From NCBI RefSeq assembly GCF_014218355.1, contig NZ_AP023368.1, positions 4,899,501-4,963,500 on the forward strand: a stretch of 64,000 nucleotides of DNA. The letters are read 5' to 3'. Numbering within the stretch: the first letter of the stretch is position 1; each line of letters begins with the position of its first letter. Under the pieces are notes generated by a model, which was not told the origin of the DNA, did no database searches, and saw only the letters and a program-made list of their open reading frames with translations. This document shows positions 1 to 11,387 of this stretch, in pieces. The translations under genes and the position numbers were made by a program. This stretch comes from Anaerocolumna chitinilytica (lineage in GTDB: Bacteria; Bacillota; Clostridia; Lachnospirales; Lachnospiraceae).

Positions 1-744
1 AATAATGTTCTTTAATGTAACACTCTTTATTTTTTTTATTTTATTCTTGTCGGATGCATAACTTGCAACTGCTGTTGATGAGCTCTCATTAATATAAAAG
101 TCAAACTCATTTTTATCTATGTTGGAGCATAAAGCGTTAATATTAATATCACGAGGTCTGTCTTTCACTAACATATGATATTGCTTTGTAAGTGGTTCAA
201 TGTTGATACCGTGTGAACCACAATCATAAAAACATTTTGTTACAGATCCAAATTGTGGATCAAAAGCACCGACATCAATATAAAAAATCTCCTTCATATT
301 TCTTAGAACAAAAGCAAAAATTAAATCTTCACCTGATCCAAGTGCCCAAGTTGTGGCTCTCAATTCGTAAAAATCTGATCTGTTTAGCAATTCAATTACA
401 TGTCCATTTTTATCAATAATTGGTATATTATTAAAGTTATTTTCATAGAATAAGCTTAGCGCTTTTTCCTTATAGTCGCTATCATTGTATAAAAAAGTGA
501 ATTTAGGATTAGCCATTTTAATTGCTGTCGATTGAAACGAATCAACATTTGTCATCTCTTTTACACCGATAATTCCAACTAATGAATTATTATCATCAAC
601 GACCAGGAGAATTTTATTCTTACTTTTATTAAAGTGATAATATGTTTCATAATAATTTGTATCCTGATGAACTATGGAACTTTTCACATTAATAGTGTTT
701 ATATCATTCTGTATGCTAGCATACATCTGTCCATTTTCGCTCAT
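1..744 (-). CDS. CBS-domain / FkbM-type methyltransferase fusion (partial, runs off left edge)
   Basis: An open frame of 248 codons starts at the ATG at 744 and continues beyond base 1, so the C-terminus is missing. Residues about 10-125 look like a CBS pair, with VDDNNSLVGIIGVKEM and, in the second repeat, NNIPIIDKNGHVIELLNR. From about residue 153 the FkbM/Methyltransf_21 signature is clear: YIDVGAFDPQFGSVTK followed by GINIEP and RPRDININ. FkbM proteins are SAM-dependent O-methyltransferases often found in glycan clusters. CBS domains usually bind adenine nucleotides or SAM. The start overlaps the stop of the upstream glycosyltransferase as ATGA, so the two are translationally coupled. Substrate unknown; methylation of a surface glycan is inferred from context. 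Confidence 0.82.
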   Translation of the reverse strand, partial: MSENGQMYASIQNDINTINVKSSIVHQDTNYYETYYHFNKSKNKILLVVDDNNSLVGIIGVKEMTNVDSFQSTAIKMANPKFTFLYNDSDYKEKALSLFYENNFNNIPIIDKNGHVIELLNRSDFYELRATTWALGSGEDLIFAFVLRNMKEIFYIDVGAFDPQFGSVTKCFYDCGSHGINIEPLTKQYHMLVKDRPRDININALCSNIDKNEFDFYINESSSTAVASYASDKNKIKKIKSVTLKNII

Positions 745-2312
745 TTCGTTTCTCCTTCAATCAGTTTTTCAAGGTTGAAATTTTCCGTATACAAAACAGA
801 ATTGTAAAACAATAGAATTTTATCAGAGCAAATCATTGTACGTAATTGCTTATAAATCTCTGTAAAAATCTCAATTTTTCTAATAGCAATTATTACATAT
901 ATCTTTTTCTCGCTTGAAATGCTACCAAGTATATCGACAGGTGAGAATACGGTCTCATCATAAATTTTTGTATTTCTTATTTTTTCATTGTTGTCAATAA
1001 AGCCAATGCATTTGAACTTTGATTCTTTGATAAATTCATAGCATTTCTTTCCCTCAACCCCTGCACCAAAAATATAACATTCTGTTTTAACATCGTTAAT
1101 ATAAGGCTTGAATAATGTTTCAAAAGTCGGAATATAATTTTCATATCGCAACTCTGACAATGCACATTTATATGCACTCTGAGCAATATTAAGTCGTATG
1201 TTTTTTGGCATTTCCTTAAACTCAATAAGGCTTTCACGCAGTCTCTTAGGATCCGTAAAGAGATAATCCTTCCCTTTTTTGAGACCATATCCCCGAACTC
1301 CTTGTTCATCAGAAAGCATTACACAGCCATATAAAATATAGTCCCAGTTTTTAGCATTCATTCCGTGTATCTGGAGAGGAATAGTAAGAGCACAATCGGC
1401 CATTCTTAATAGTTCTTTTTTCTTATCATCGCTTACTATACCATGTTTTATACAATTCGAAGGAAATATGTCATCCTTGAAGGCATCACAGCAAGAACCG
1501 ATGAAATGAAATGTGTACATTTGCAATTCGGAGGATAAATTTACTATTTGCTTTATTAATTCATATGCACAATAATAATTCGATGAAATCAAAACGCAGT
1601 TTACTACAGTCAAGGTATTGTCACTTTGCGGAATAAACCCATCATAAAAATCAGCTTTATCAAAACACAAAGGCATTCTTATAAATTTACCAGAATTTAC
1701 ATTGAACAATCTGCTCATTGCGTTCTCATCATTTTCGGTAAGAGACAATATAAACCGGGATTTATCACATGCCTGTTTTTCAAATTCAAAAAGCGTTTTT
1801 TCAACACCTTTCATTTTCTGCTTTTCCTCATTTGTTATATCTGTATTTTTTGAAAGAATCCACTCGTGTAATCCACAAAAAGCAGAATACATAACATCGA
1901 GGCTGCGATATATTATATCTCTGTCAGGAAAAGCTTGATATACTAAATTGAATGGGAACAGTGAGTTGCAAATAATAATATCTTCATCATCAACCTCTGC
2001 TCTTAAATTAGCTACCAAAACATCATCTTCATAAAACATAAGCCATTCATAGATTGGATAATCCTGCAATTCTTTCTTGTTAAATGTACTGCGCCAGTAA
2101 CTGCCACTTGGAAATATTCGTTTTATTACCATATTACTGTTTATGTGTCGTTCTGTTTCACCAAGAAAATAATCGTCACCTATACTTGGTATAATTATTT
2201 TTATGAAGTATTTTTCTGATAATTTATGATATAACCCGTTAGCAAAAGAGTATCCTGTTAACATCGACCAATCAATATCATTGCTAACAACAGCTATAGT
2301 TTTTCTTTTCAC
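741..2312 (-). CDS. Glycosyltransferase with C-terminal Rossmann-like sugar-binding domain
   Basis: This 523-residue protein starts with GTG at 2312, which has a good GGGAGGA site upstream. The N-terminal half (KRKTIAVVSNDIDWSM...) and the segment around HGMNAKNWDYILYGC resemble GT-B glycosyltransferases of surface-glycan clusters, where the C-terminal Rossmann domain binds the donor sugar nucleotide. The last 120 residues begin CYIFGAGVEGKKCYEFI and contain GFIDNN, a PglD-like nucleotide or sugar-binding fold often attached to FkbM methyltransferases and glycosyltransferases. It precedes the CBS-FkbM gene with a 4-base overlap. Donor and acceptor cannot be assigned. Family membership is moderately sure, the glycan role is inferred. 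Confidence 0.7.
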   Translation of the reverse strand: MKRKTIAVVSNDIDWSMLTGYSFANGLYHKLSEKYFIKIIIPSIGDDYFLGETERHINSNMVIKRIFPSGSYWRSTFNKKELQDYPIYEWLMFYEDDVLVANLRAEVDDEDIIICNSLFPFNLVYQAFPDRDIIYRSLDVMYSAFCGLHEWILSKNTDITNEEKQKMKGVEKTLFEFEKQACDKSRFILSLTENDENAMSRLFNVNSGKFIRMPLCFDKADFYDGFIPQSDNTLTVVNCVLISSNYYCAYELIKQIVNLSSELQMYTFHFIGSCCDAFKDDIFPSNCIKHGIVSDDKKKELLRMADCALTIPLQIHGMNAKNWDYILYGCVMLSDEQGVRGYGLKKGKDYLFTDPKRLRESLIEFKEMPKNIRLNIAQSAYKCALSELRYENYIPTFETLFKPYINDVKTECYIFGAGVEGKKCYEFIKESKFKCIGFIDNNEKIRNTKIYDETVFSPVDILGSISSEKKIYVIIAIRKIEIFTEIYKQLRTMICSDKILLFYNSVLYTENFNLEKLIEGETK

Positions 2313-2369
2313 TTACTTTGTCCTCCCAACAGTTCACCATGGTTTCTGTATTATTACATGTTACCAGCT

Positions 2370-2555
2370 TCATATTGCACTTCTCAAATCGGAAGGTAAA
2401 TCATATGATAGTATAATATGTCCTAGCTTCTGTAATAATCTTTCGTCATCTAATTTACATATAATTTCGGTATACCTACAGATTACGTAGATAAAATGGT
2501 TACTCTCATTGTAAATAAGTTTCAACCCTCCGATTAGTTTATTAATAGAAACCAA
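2370..2555 (-). CDS. Small hypothetical ORF (61 aa), doubtful
   Basis: A TTG-initiated frame fills the 250-base gap between gmd and the glycosyltransferase. Its sequence is not repetitive and has an amphipathic C-terminal part (LDDERLLQKLGHIILSYD). I recognise no family. The only Shine-Dalgarno-like sequence (GGAGGA, inside the end of gmd) is about 14 bases from the TTG, which is poor. It may be a genuine small gene, a decayed remnant or chance. Confidence 0.25.
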   Translation of the reverse strand: MVSINKLIGGLKLIYNESNHFIYVICRYTEIICKLDDERLLQKLGHIILSYDLPSDLRSAI

Positions 2556-2561
2556 ATAAAA

Positions 2562-4912
<2,351 letters not shown>

Positions 4913-4913
4913 A

Positions 4914-5780
4914 CTACTTTTTCACCCCCTCAAACGCCGATAAATGAATATGCGGCACTTGTTTGTCCCTCGATGGCAACTTCATATAATCACCATATAG
5001 CATAGTAAGGTATTTATCATACTCCGTAACTGCTTTAAATTTTATTCCCTCAAATTCAAGTGTGGTAAAACTATCAAGTAACACTCGCGGTATGCCATAA
5101 CCGCATACTTTCGGATTTGGATATGGGTGCGTGTTATGTCGAACTAAAACAGTTTCACGCCTGTTGGCAAGATGAGCAAGAGTGTTATTGAGGCCAAACG
5201 CAAATTTGGCAGGTATTAATGCCACTATTGTCCACCACATTCTTAAAACTATATTTTTTGCAAGCTTTTTCCCGCTCTTTGACCATAATATTTTACGGCA
5301 GCAGAAGCACAATAATCTGTGTAACGACCTGAAGAATTTACTATCCGGTACATTATCAAGCACAAATAAATCAATAAAAACACCTTGGTGATACTTCATA
5401 TGCTCATGACCGGCCCGACGATAAATCGTATTATTACGCTGAATCCTCGGGTAACCAACCATATAAAACTTATCTGTTCGATGTTCTTGTAAGAAAAATT
5501 TTTCGTTAATTAATCCTGATGTATATAACTTAAAAAACTTTTCATAATCTCTCCTGAGCATGATTATATCGATATCATCATCCCAAGGAATAAAGCCTTT
5601 ATGGCGAACTGCACCGAGCAAAGTTCCTCCGTCAAGAGAATAATCAATGTGATTTTCATTGCAAATACGATCAAATTCTATCAATATTTCAAGTTGAATT
5701 GCTTGCAGTTCCTTTAATATCTCAGGTGTTATCTTAATCTCTTTTTTTTCTCTCTCCACTGCAAATCTTATATCAGCCAT
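4914..5780 (-). CDS. LicD-family phosphotransferase
   Basis: Residues 48-73 carry the LicD signature: SLDGGTLLGAVRHKG followed by IPWDDDIDI. This is the nucleotidyltransferase-fold active site with Asp ligands for metal. LicD proteins transfer phosphocholine or another phospho-substituent from a CDP-activated donor to a glycan. The 288-residue length is normal. The ATG at 5780 overlaps the end of the TarJ-like gene by 13 bases. Two CDP-donor-type cytidylyltransferases upstream fit a CDP-dependent transfer. No choline kinase or uptake gene is seen here, so the transferred group need not be choline. Confidence 0.88.
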   Translation of the reverse strand: MADIRFAVEREKKEIKITPEILKELQAIQLEILIEFDRICNENHIDYSLDGGTLLGAVRHKGFIPWDDDIDIIMLRRDYEKFFKLYTSGLINEKFFLQEHRTDKFYMVGYPRIQRNNTIYRRAGHEHMKYHQGVFIDLFVLDNVPDSKFFRSLHRLLCFCCRKILWSKSGKKLAKNIVLRMWWTIVALIPAKFAFGLNNTLAHLANRRETVLVRHNTHPYPNPKVCGYGIPRVLLDSFTTLEFEGIKFKAVTEYDKYLTMLYGDYMKLPSRDKQVPHIHLSAFEGVKK

Positions 5781-6778
5781 CGTCCCACCGTCTTAAAATC
5801 GTTTAAAGTATCTTGTTCAAACCACCGGACAATATCATTTTCATTCTTTATATCAATTGAATCAGATGTTAAAAGCCCAATGTACTTTCTGCATATTTCG
5901 TTTTCGCGAATCATCTTTATCGCGTCCTCAAAATCACTCCTGTCACTTCTACTATTACCTACAAGTTTAAGCCCTTTATCAAGCACTTTCCGAGTATCTA
6001 TACAAACCACATTTTCACTGACACCCATAAGATTTATTACCCCTTGTGGTATTATGCAGTCGATAATCTGTTTAATGGCTTCCTCACTTTTCTTGCCACC
6101 GACACATTCAAAAGCATGGTTGACTGTTAAATTACTTGGTATGTCATCAATATAGTACTTTCGAGTTGCAAATGAAAACTTAGATAATTTACGTGTAAAC
6201 TTACCGAATACATATATTTTTGATTGCGGATATTTACAACGTAGTGCAAGAGCGGTAATAAAACCCATACTGCCATCGCCCCATACACCGATTGAGTCTG
6301 CCGAAGATATTTTCACAGTTTCAAACGCTTTAATGGCACCAAGTGCAACACTTAAAACCTCCGTAAACACATATAAACTTGAATCATCAATGGTTAATAA
6401 CCTGTCACTCGAAATCGCAACGATGTCGCGCATAAAACCATCTACACTGCTTGAGGCAAACTTGCTGTCCTGCCTGTAATTTGCTTTTACATCCGGCTCT
6501 TTCCCTTCATCTAGCGGTAGAAGAACAACTTTAGCACCGCTTTGAAACGTGCCGCTAAAATCCTTTATAACCGTCCCTGTTGCTTCATGGATTAAAGCCA
6601 TCGGAAGTTTTGAACGCAGTATTTCTTTTCGGCGTTGTCCTAAATAGTAACGCTGATCAGCGGCGCAAATTGATAAATACTCAGGACGTACAAGAACAGT
6701 GTCAGGAGCAATCACAATTTCACGTTGTTTCATCTCAATTCGCTTAGTGTCCATAAGCCGATAAATGCGCCCAATCAT
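5768..6778 (-). CDS. TarJ-like ribulose-5-phosphate reductase (medium-chain dehydrogenase)
   Basis: This 336-residue zinc-type dehydrogenase resembles TarJ, which reduces ribulose-5-phosphate to ribitol-5-phosphate with NADPH for CDP-ribitol synthesis. Visible features are the N-terminal metal region SICAADQRYYLGQRR, an IHEATG motif, and the Rossmann part IGVWGDGSMGF. The stop overlaps the LicD start and the start (ATG at 6778) overlaps the TarI-like stop as ATGA. Immediate coupling to a TarI-like gene is the main support for the specific assignment. A different polyol or sugar phosphate as substrate remains possible. Confidence 0.82.
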   Translation of the reverse strand: MIGRIYRLMDTKRIEMKQREIVIAPDTVLVRPEYLSICAADQRYYLGQRRKEILRSKLPMALIHEATGTVIKDFSGTFQSGAKVVLLPLDEGKEPDVKANYRQDSKFASSSVDGFMRDIVAISSDRLLTIDDSSLYVFTEVLSVALGAIKAFETVKISSADSIGVWGDGSMGFITALALRCKYPQSKIYVFGKFTRKLSKFSFATRKYYIDDIPSNLTVNHAFECVGGKKSEEAIKQIIDCIIPQGVINLMGVSENVVCIDTRKVLDKGLKLVGNSRSDRSDFEDAIKMIRENEICRKYIGLLTSDSIDIKNENDIVRWFEQDTLNDFKTVGRWLI

Positions 6779-7491
6779 ACTTTTCGCTCCCGAAGTAATG
6801 CTTCGGCGACTTCTAAATCATACGGATTGATTATCTTCATATTTGAATATTCACCATCCACAAGTCTCATTGAGTAACCTTGTGAAATGTACAATCTAGC
6901 CAATTCTGTTTCACTTTCAATAGATGCTCTGTTGTCAACAACTTTATGAAACATTTCTGAGAGCATTTTTAAATTGAACGTTGAAGGTGTTTGCTCCGCT
7001 AGCATCTTTGCTTTTAATGGTACTTCCGACAGTGTTTTTCCATCATTCGATACAACAATCGTGTCGTTGGTAGCTACTACCGTACTTGCCGCACCGTATT
7101 TCTTAGCAGTTTCAATATTATCATCAATCATTCGTTGGGTAATAAACGGGCGAACAGCATCATGGGTTATTAAGATATCATCATCGTTAATTCCGTAATT
7201 TTGTGTAATATACTCTACGACTGCTTTAACAGAGATCGTCTTATTAATCCCACCAACAATTACCGAAATTTCTGTACCCATATTATCGTACTGATTGATT
7301 AAGTCTTCAGCGTACTGCGTCCAATCTTCAGGTGCAACGACTATTACTTTGCCAACCTTCGCATTTATATAAAATTGTTCAAGCGTCTGAATTATTATCG
7401 GCTTCGAGCCGAGATTCAAAAACTGTTTCGGCAAATCCTGTCGGTGCATTCTCGCACCGACGCCTGCCGCCAATATCCCTGCATAAATCAT
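6775..7491 (-). CDS. TarI/IspD-family cytidylyltransferase (D-ribitol-5-phosphate cytidylyltransferase-like)
   Basis: The 238-residue protein begins MIYAGILAAGVGARM followed by LPKQFLNLG, the CTP-binding loop and conserved PKQF of TarI/IspD enzymes. Further blocks are VVAPEDW, THDAVRPFI and AEQTPSTFN. TarI makes CDP-ribitol. IspD makes CDP-methylerythritol. The neighbour TarJ, overlapping by 4 bases, favours the TarI role. The start also overlaps the HAD gene stop by 4 bases, so four consecutive genes are translationally coupled. Confidence 0.88.
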   Translation of the reverse strand: MIYAGILAAGVGARMHRQDLPKQFLNLGSKPIIIQTLEQFYINAKVGKVIVVAPEDWTQYAEDLINQYDNMGTEISVIVGGINKTISVKAVVEYITQNYGINDDDILITHDAVRPFITQRMIDDNIETAKKYGAASTVVATNDTIVVSNDGKTLSEVPLKAKMLAEQTPSTFNLKMLSEMFHKVVDNRASIESETELARLYISQGYSMRLVDGEYSNMKIINPYDLEVAEALLRERKV

Positions 7492-8195
7492 AAAAGTTCT
7501 TCCTTTGCAATTCGTGAAAACTCGCGGTAATCGTCTATCGGTATAAACCTTATGTCTGAATTGTAAACGTCACTGTCATTGCCTCCTACGCCATAATCAT
7601 CGCCAAAGAATATTATTTCACTTTTGTCAATTCCATATGTGTTCAAATATTGCTCAAGCGCATATAATTTGCAGTATGGTTTAGGTGCAATATCAAACGA
7701 CGACGAGCCACCGATAAATACGTTATACTCCTCAAATAATTTACAAACTCTGTTATAATATTTACGTCTAATAGTTCTATCTGGGTCAAAGGCAAGTTTT
7801 TTATCAAGTGATGCCGTTGTTCCGATTATGGGAAATGTAATCATTCCAGATTCGTGAAATTCTACACTGTCACCATAATATTCTGTGAAACCAAGCTCCT
7901 GACGCAGCTGTTCAACTTTTTCCGCCACTTTTATTCTATCATTTTCAATTTTAATTTTCTTAATAATCTCAATTTTGCCATTCTTTATTTCCGAGTACTC
8001 CATACCATAAAACCCGATAATATCAATTTTAAACCCGTTCATTTGTTTAAAAACACGTTCGCAACCTCCTGCACAGACCATTACAAGCTTATACTTCTCG
8101 GATAATTCACTTAAAACATTCCGGCATTCGGATTCGAGTCTGCTTTTGTGTTGCGTCAATGTTCCGTCTAAATCAAGTGCGACTATTTTTATCAT
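7488..8195 (-). CDS. HAD-IIB hydrolase resembling eukaryotic-type phosphomannomutase
   Basis: The 235-residue protein has the HAD motif LDLDGTLT (residues 7-14, D8 and D10). More tellingly, it follows eukaryotic PMM in block order: SVEFHESGMITFPIIG (110-125), then IRRKYYNRVCKLFEEY, then IGGSSSFDIAP (161-171), then IFFGDDYGVGGND (195-207). In PMM the same blocks read EFRNGMLNVSPIGR, SIGGQISFDVFP and FFGDKTMPGGND (recalled from family knowledge). A PMM would convert mannose-6-phosphate to mannose-1-phosphate, which the ManC gene three genes downstream needs. A plain sugar phosphatase is the alternative. It overlaps the next upstream gene by 23 bases. Confidence 0.75.
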   Translation of the reverse strand: MIKIVALDLDGTLTQHKSRLESECRNVLSELSEKYKLVMVCAGGCERVFKQMNGFKIDIIGFYGMEYSEIKNGKIEIIKKIKIENDRIKVAEKVEQLRQELGFTEYYGDSVEFHESGMITFPIIGTTASLDKKLAFDPDRTIRRKYYNRVCKLFEEYNVFIGGSSSFDIAPKPYCKLYALEQYLNTYGIDKSEIIFFGDDYGVGGNDSDVYNSDIRFIPIDDYREFSRIAKEELL

Positions 8196-8832
8196 TCAAA
8201 TACCTCATCAATGCCTCAGCAATCGTTAAATCTTCAGGATAAGTTATTTTCAAGTTGTGTCGAAAATCAAAGTTCTTATATATTTTACTATCAGGCGGCA
8301 ATTGCTGTGCTGTTGCCGTTATAAGAGAATCAGCATCGAAATACTTATAAAGTAAATCAAATTTAAACGCTTCCGGAGCTTGTACTAAATAATACAATGA
8401 ACGGTCAGTCACTGCTTCATTGTGACTCCCCAAACTGTCTGTAATGTGTTGTGTGGTTATTACCGCATCATATTCATCAAGTTTAGTAAAATAGTTGTCT
8501 ACCAGATCAGGAGTAATGAACGGACGAGCAGCTTCATGGATAAATACATTTTCGCACTCCGGATATATTAACTTAATATATTCAAGTCCATTACGTAACG
8601 ATTGATTGCGAGTTGTACCGCCGGTTATTACTTCAACACTATACCGCTTGCTCAATTGTTCAACATAAGCTGCATTAGCAGATATTATTATTCCATCTAT
8701 TTTACTTGATTGTTTAAGAGCTTCAATCGTATATGCAATTACTTCTTTACAATTAAGCTCATTATATTGCTTTGGTAAACCGCTTTCAAAACGGGTGGAT
8801 ATTCCACCAGAAAGTATAAGAGCAATATTCAT
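8173..8832 (-). CDS. Second IspD/TarI-like cytidylyltransferase
   Basis: A 219-residue homolog of the TarI/IspD family: MNIALILSGGISTRF, LPKQYNEL, FIHEAARPFI and LVQAPEAFKF match the same blocks as the gene at 6775-7491, but the two differ strongly, so they are unlikely to be a recent duplication. It probably activates another polyol, sugar phosphate or alcohol with CTP. The start overlaps the stop of the 852-residue gene as ATGA, and its 3' end overlaps the HAD gene. The specific substrate is not known. Housekeeping IspD is less likely given the setting. Confidence 0.78.
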   Translation of the reverse strand: MNIALILSGGISTRFESGLPKQYNELNCKEVIAYTIEALKQSSKIDGIIISANAAYVEQLSKRYSVEVITGGTTRNQSLRNGLEYIKLIYPECENVFIHEAARPFITPDLVDNYFTKLDEYDAVITTQHITDSLGSHNEAVTDRSLYYLVQAPEAFKFDLLYKYFDADSLITATAQQLPPDSKIYKNFDFRHNLKITYPEDLTIAEALMRYLNDKNSRT

Positions 8833-11387
8833 GGCAGCACCAGCTTTTTAACATAATAGTATATTGATTCCCCTGCATTTGTGTTTGCAGCAGTAATTTG
8901 TTTGTTTATTTTATAACTGTCAGTATTGTATATACAATCAAGAACAACCGGCAAAGAGAACATACCATCTTCGTAAATACGATCATCTGCTTCTCTTGAT
9001 TCCATGCGTTGTAAAAGTTCTTTTGACGCCAGTTTACGTATTTTATTTTCATCTTCTTTTGAAATTGTCAAAACCTTTTCATGTTTTTGATTTGTTTTTG
9101 GATTATACTCAAGAAACTGATAACTTCCACCGGTTATTATATAAAAACAGTCATTAATTAATGAAGCAAATAGAATGAAATTCTCACTATCATATTTTAT
9201 TTCATCACTAAATTCTTCTAAAACTGATACTGTGTCTGTTTTAATGTCAAGTATTAGTGCTTTTTCTGCAAATAATGGAAAAATCCAAACTTTATTATCA
9301 TAATACTTGATAGGATAAAACGCAATGTTTCCGTGATTGATAGGCAATTTATCAATTTTCTTGATTTCTTCTGTCTGTGACAATAATTCTCGTATAAGTA
9401 TAGTGCCATCAGCCATTGTAAAATAGAATGTCTCACCATTTGTACATACAGAAGACAGTTGTATTCCCGTTTTGTTACCGGGCATTTCATAAGCTTCTGT
9501 TGTGTGTGTTTCAGAATCAAAAACCAAAACAACGCTCGCACATGCACAGGGCAGAACAAGTTTCGTCCCATGAATTTCATAATCTATAAAATATCCTATA
9601 TCTTTGTCTGTACGTTTACGTTCAATCAAATCAACCCAATCCGTACAAGCAGATAGCAAATCAGTTTCAGTATTATAGATAAGTATAGCAGGATGAAAGT
9701 AGGGAATAAAAAAAACATATTGGTTAATACTTACCACCCTAAGAAACTTTGCAGCATCGTAAGCTGCATGGATACTATCATCCGATAGATCAAATTTAAT
9801 TTTTCTGAAAATTTTCTTTTCCAAGTCGTACTCTGCAATTTCTTTAGCAGAAAGTGGTGCAAAATATAGTTTTCCATTACATTCAGCAACAGAAGGGTAT
9901 AACCTATTTTTATAGAAATCTTCGTCAGGAAATGTACCTAGCCATTCTACTTTCCACGTTTCTCTATTTACCCGAAATAACGAATTGTAATGGTACGCTG
10001 AAAACCAAAAAGACTTCTCATCAGCATATATGCTTTCTGTAGCAATTGGTAATGTTGCATCACCTATGTTTTGTATCATTATCGGTTTTCCAGTGGCTTG
10101 ATATAATGTAACAAGACTGCTGCTTAAGTCTCCGAAATATATATCGGACATCGCAATAGCTTGATGAAATAAACTTGTGTCATCAAAAATAAAGTTACTT
10201 TTTTTCTCTAATTTCTCGTTATTAGATACATCTGCCTCGTGTTTGTACTCTGCTACAATTTCACGCCACTCTGCTGCCAAATCTGGTCGCATAGAATCAC
10301 AAGTTTGTTCCATCAACGGATGCGGACGCCACAAAAGCACCACATCATTTTGATTCTTGAATGTCTCAATCACAGAGTGGATTTTCTTTACATACTGCTC
10401 ACCGCCTCTGAGAAATTCTGAAACAGTAGTGTTATAAAAAACCACTTTTCTGCCGTTTATTAATTTCACCCATTCCTCAACTCTCGGGTAAATCTCATTC
10501 CTAGTGTCTAGGACAGCATCGAATTTTGGTGATCCCAATGCCAGGATTTTATTCTTCAAATCACCGAATGCTCCTTTGCTATTATTCTCATACTCGACCT
10601 TATTAATAGCATTAATCCATGCTTTTTTCACCTTTTCGGACTGCACAAAGATATAATCCGCATATAACGCACCAGTAGTAGCACACAGTGATTCGTTACC
10701 ACTTTTGACGAAATCTGCATTTTCATTTGATACGAAATAAGGAGAATAACAGAGTAGTCCACAATATTGCTTCAACCGTTTTGAATAGAAATCCGGATGG
10801 ACACTCGTGACAAAGTTATGCTGGTCATACGGTGCCATAAAGAATACCACATCCGGCAGATGCTCCTCAATATTATAAGTTCGCCAGTCTGTCAGATCAA
10901 ATTTATCAGAATAGCAACCCTCAGCTTCAAGGTGCATGTCTCCGATGCTGCCATCCCCTGTTCTGTCAAAGTAAGGAATGGGTATAAAGTAAGCTTCGCA
11001 GTGCTGGTCTTCTTTCGCAGCAAAATATATACTTGCAAGACAGTCTGACATACTCGCTTTGTAGCAAAAAAAAGCTATTTCAATTTTATCAATTTTTAGG
11101 TCATAAAGTGATTCATCAATTTTTTTAACAAGATCAATAAGCTGTTCGGTTGTTGCTTCATATTGCGTCGCTTTGAACAACATTTCGTAGAGTTGTCCAA
11201 GAAGATCAGCAGTCACTGTCCCCTCACCGGCTGTGCTTTCGACAAAATTAAAGATACCTGAAACAAACTCTTGAATCTCAGCACAGAGATCTATAAAGGT
11301 TTGTTCTGAGTGCTTAGGCAGTTCACAGCAAGCTTCATATAACGTGGATATCTGTTCAGAAACCTGTTTCTTTTGCTGTTTTCGCAT
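8829..11387 (-). CDS. Polyol-phosphate (CDP-glycerol type) transferase fused to a beta-propeller-like domain
   Basis: This 852-residue protein has three parts. Residues 1-100 are helical. Residues about 100-450 look like the GT-B fold of TagB/TagF-type CDP-glycerol glycerophosphotransferases, with ILALGSPKFD (281-290), VLLWRPHPLM (350-359) and MSDIYFGDLSSSL (413-425). Residues about 455-790 hold six or so repeats with the pattern of a strand pair such as LYFAP, YVFFIPYF, KLVLPCA, VWIFPLFA and CFYIITGG, each followed by a turn with a hydrophobic-Asp/Asn pair (YNTET, FDSET, LDIKTD, YNPKT). This is a Kelch/WD-like propeller. The ATG at 11387 has AAGGAAGG about 12 bases upstream. Probably transfers a CDP-activated polyol phosphate. 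The propeller may bind the acceptor. Confidence 0.72.
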   Translation of the reverse strand: MRKQQKKQVSEQISTLYEACCELPKHSEQTFIDLCAEIQEFVSGIFNFVESTAGEGTVTADLLGQLYEMLFKATQYEATTEQLIDLVKKIDESLYDLKIDKIEIAFFCYKASMSDCLASIYFAAKEDQHCEAYFIPIPYFDRTGDGSIGDMHLEAEGCYSDKFDLTDWRTYNIEEHLPDVVFFMAPYDQHNFVTSVHPDFYSKRLKQYCGLLCYSPYFVSNENADFVKSGNESLCATTGALYADYIFVQSEKVKKAWINAINKVEYENNSKGAFGDLKNKILALGSPKFDAVLDTRNEIYPRVEEWVKLINGRKVVFYNTTVSEFLRGGEQYVKKIHSVIETFKNQNDVVLLWRPHPLMEQTCDSMRPDLAAEWREIVAEYKHEADVSNNEKLEKKSNFIFDDTSLFHQAIAMSDIYFGDLSSSLVTLYQATGKPIMIQNIGDATLPIATESIYADEKSFWFSAYHYNSLFRVNRETWKVEWLGTFPDEDFYKNRLYPSVAECNGKLYFAPLSAKEIAEYDLEKKIFRKIKFDLSDDSIHAAYDAAKFLRVVSINQYVFFIPYFHPAILIYNTETDLLSACTDWVDLIERKRTDKDIGYFIDYEIHGTKLVLPCACASVVLVFDSETHTTEAYEMPGNKTGIQLSSVCTNGETFYFTMADGTILIRELLSQTEEIKKIDKLPINHGNIAFYPIKYYDNKVWIFPLFAEKALILDIKTDTVSVLEEFSDEIKYDSENFILFASLINDCFYIITGGSYQFLEYNPKTNQKHEKVLTISKEDENKIRKLASKELLQRMESREADDRIYEDGMFSLPVVLDCIYNTDSYKINKQITAANTNAGESIYYYVKKLVLP

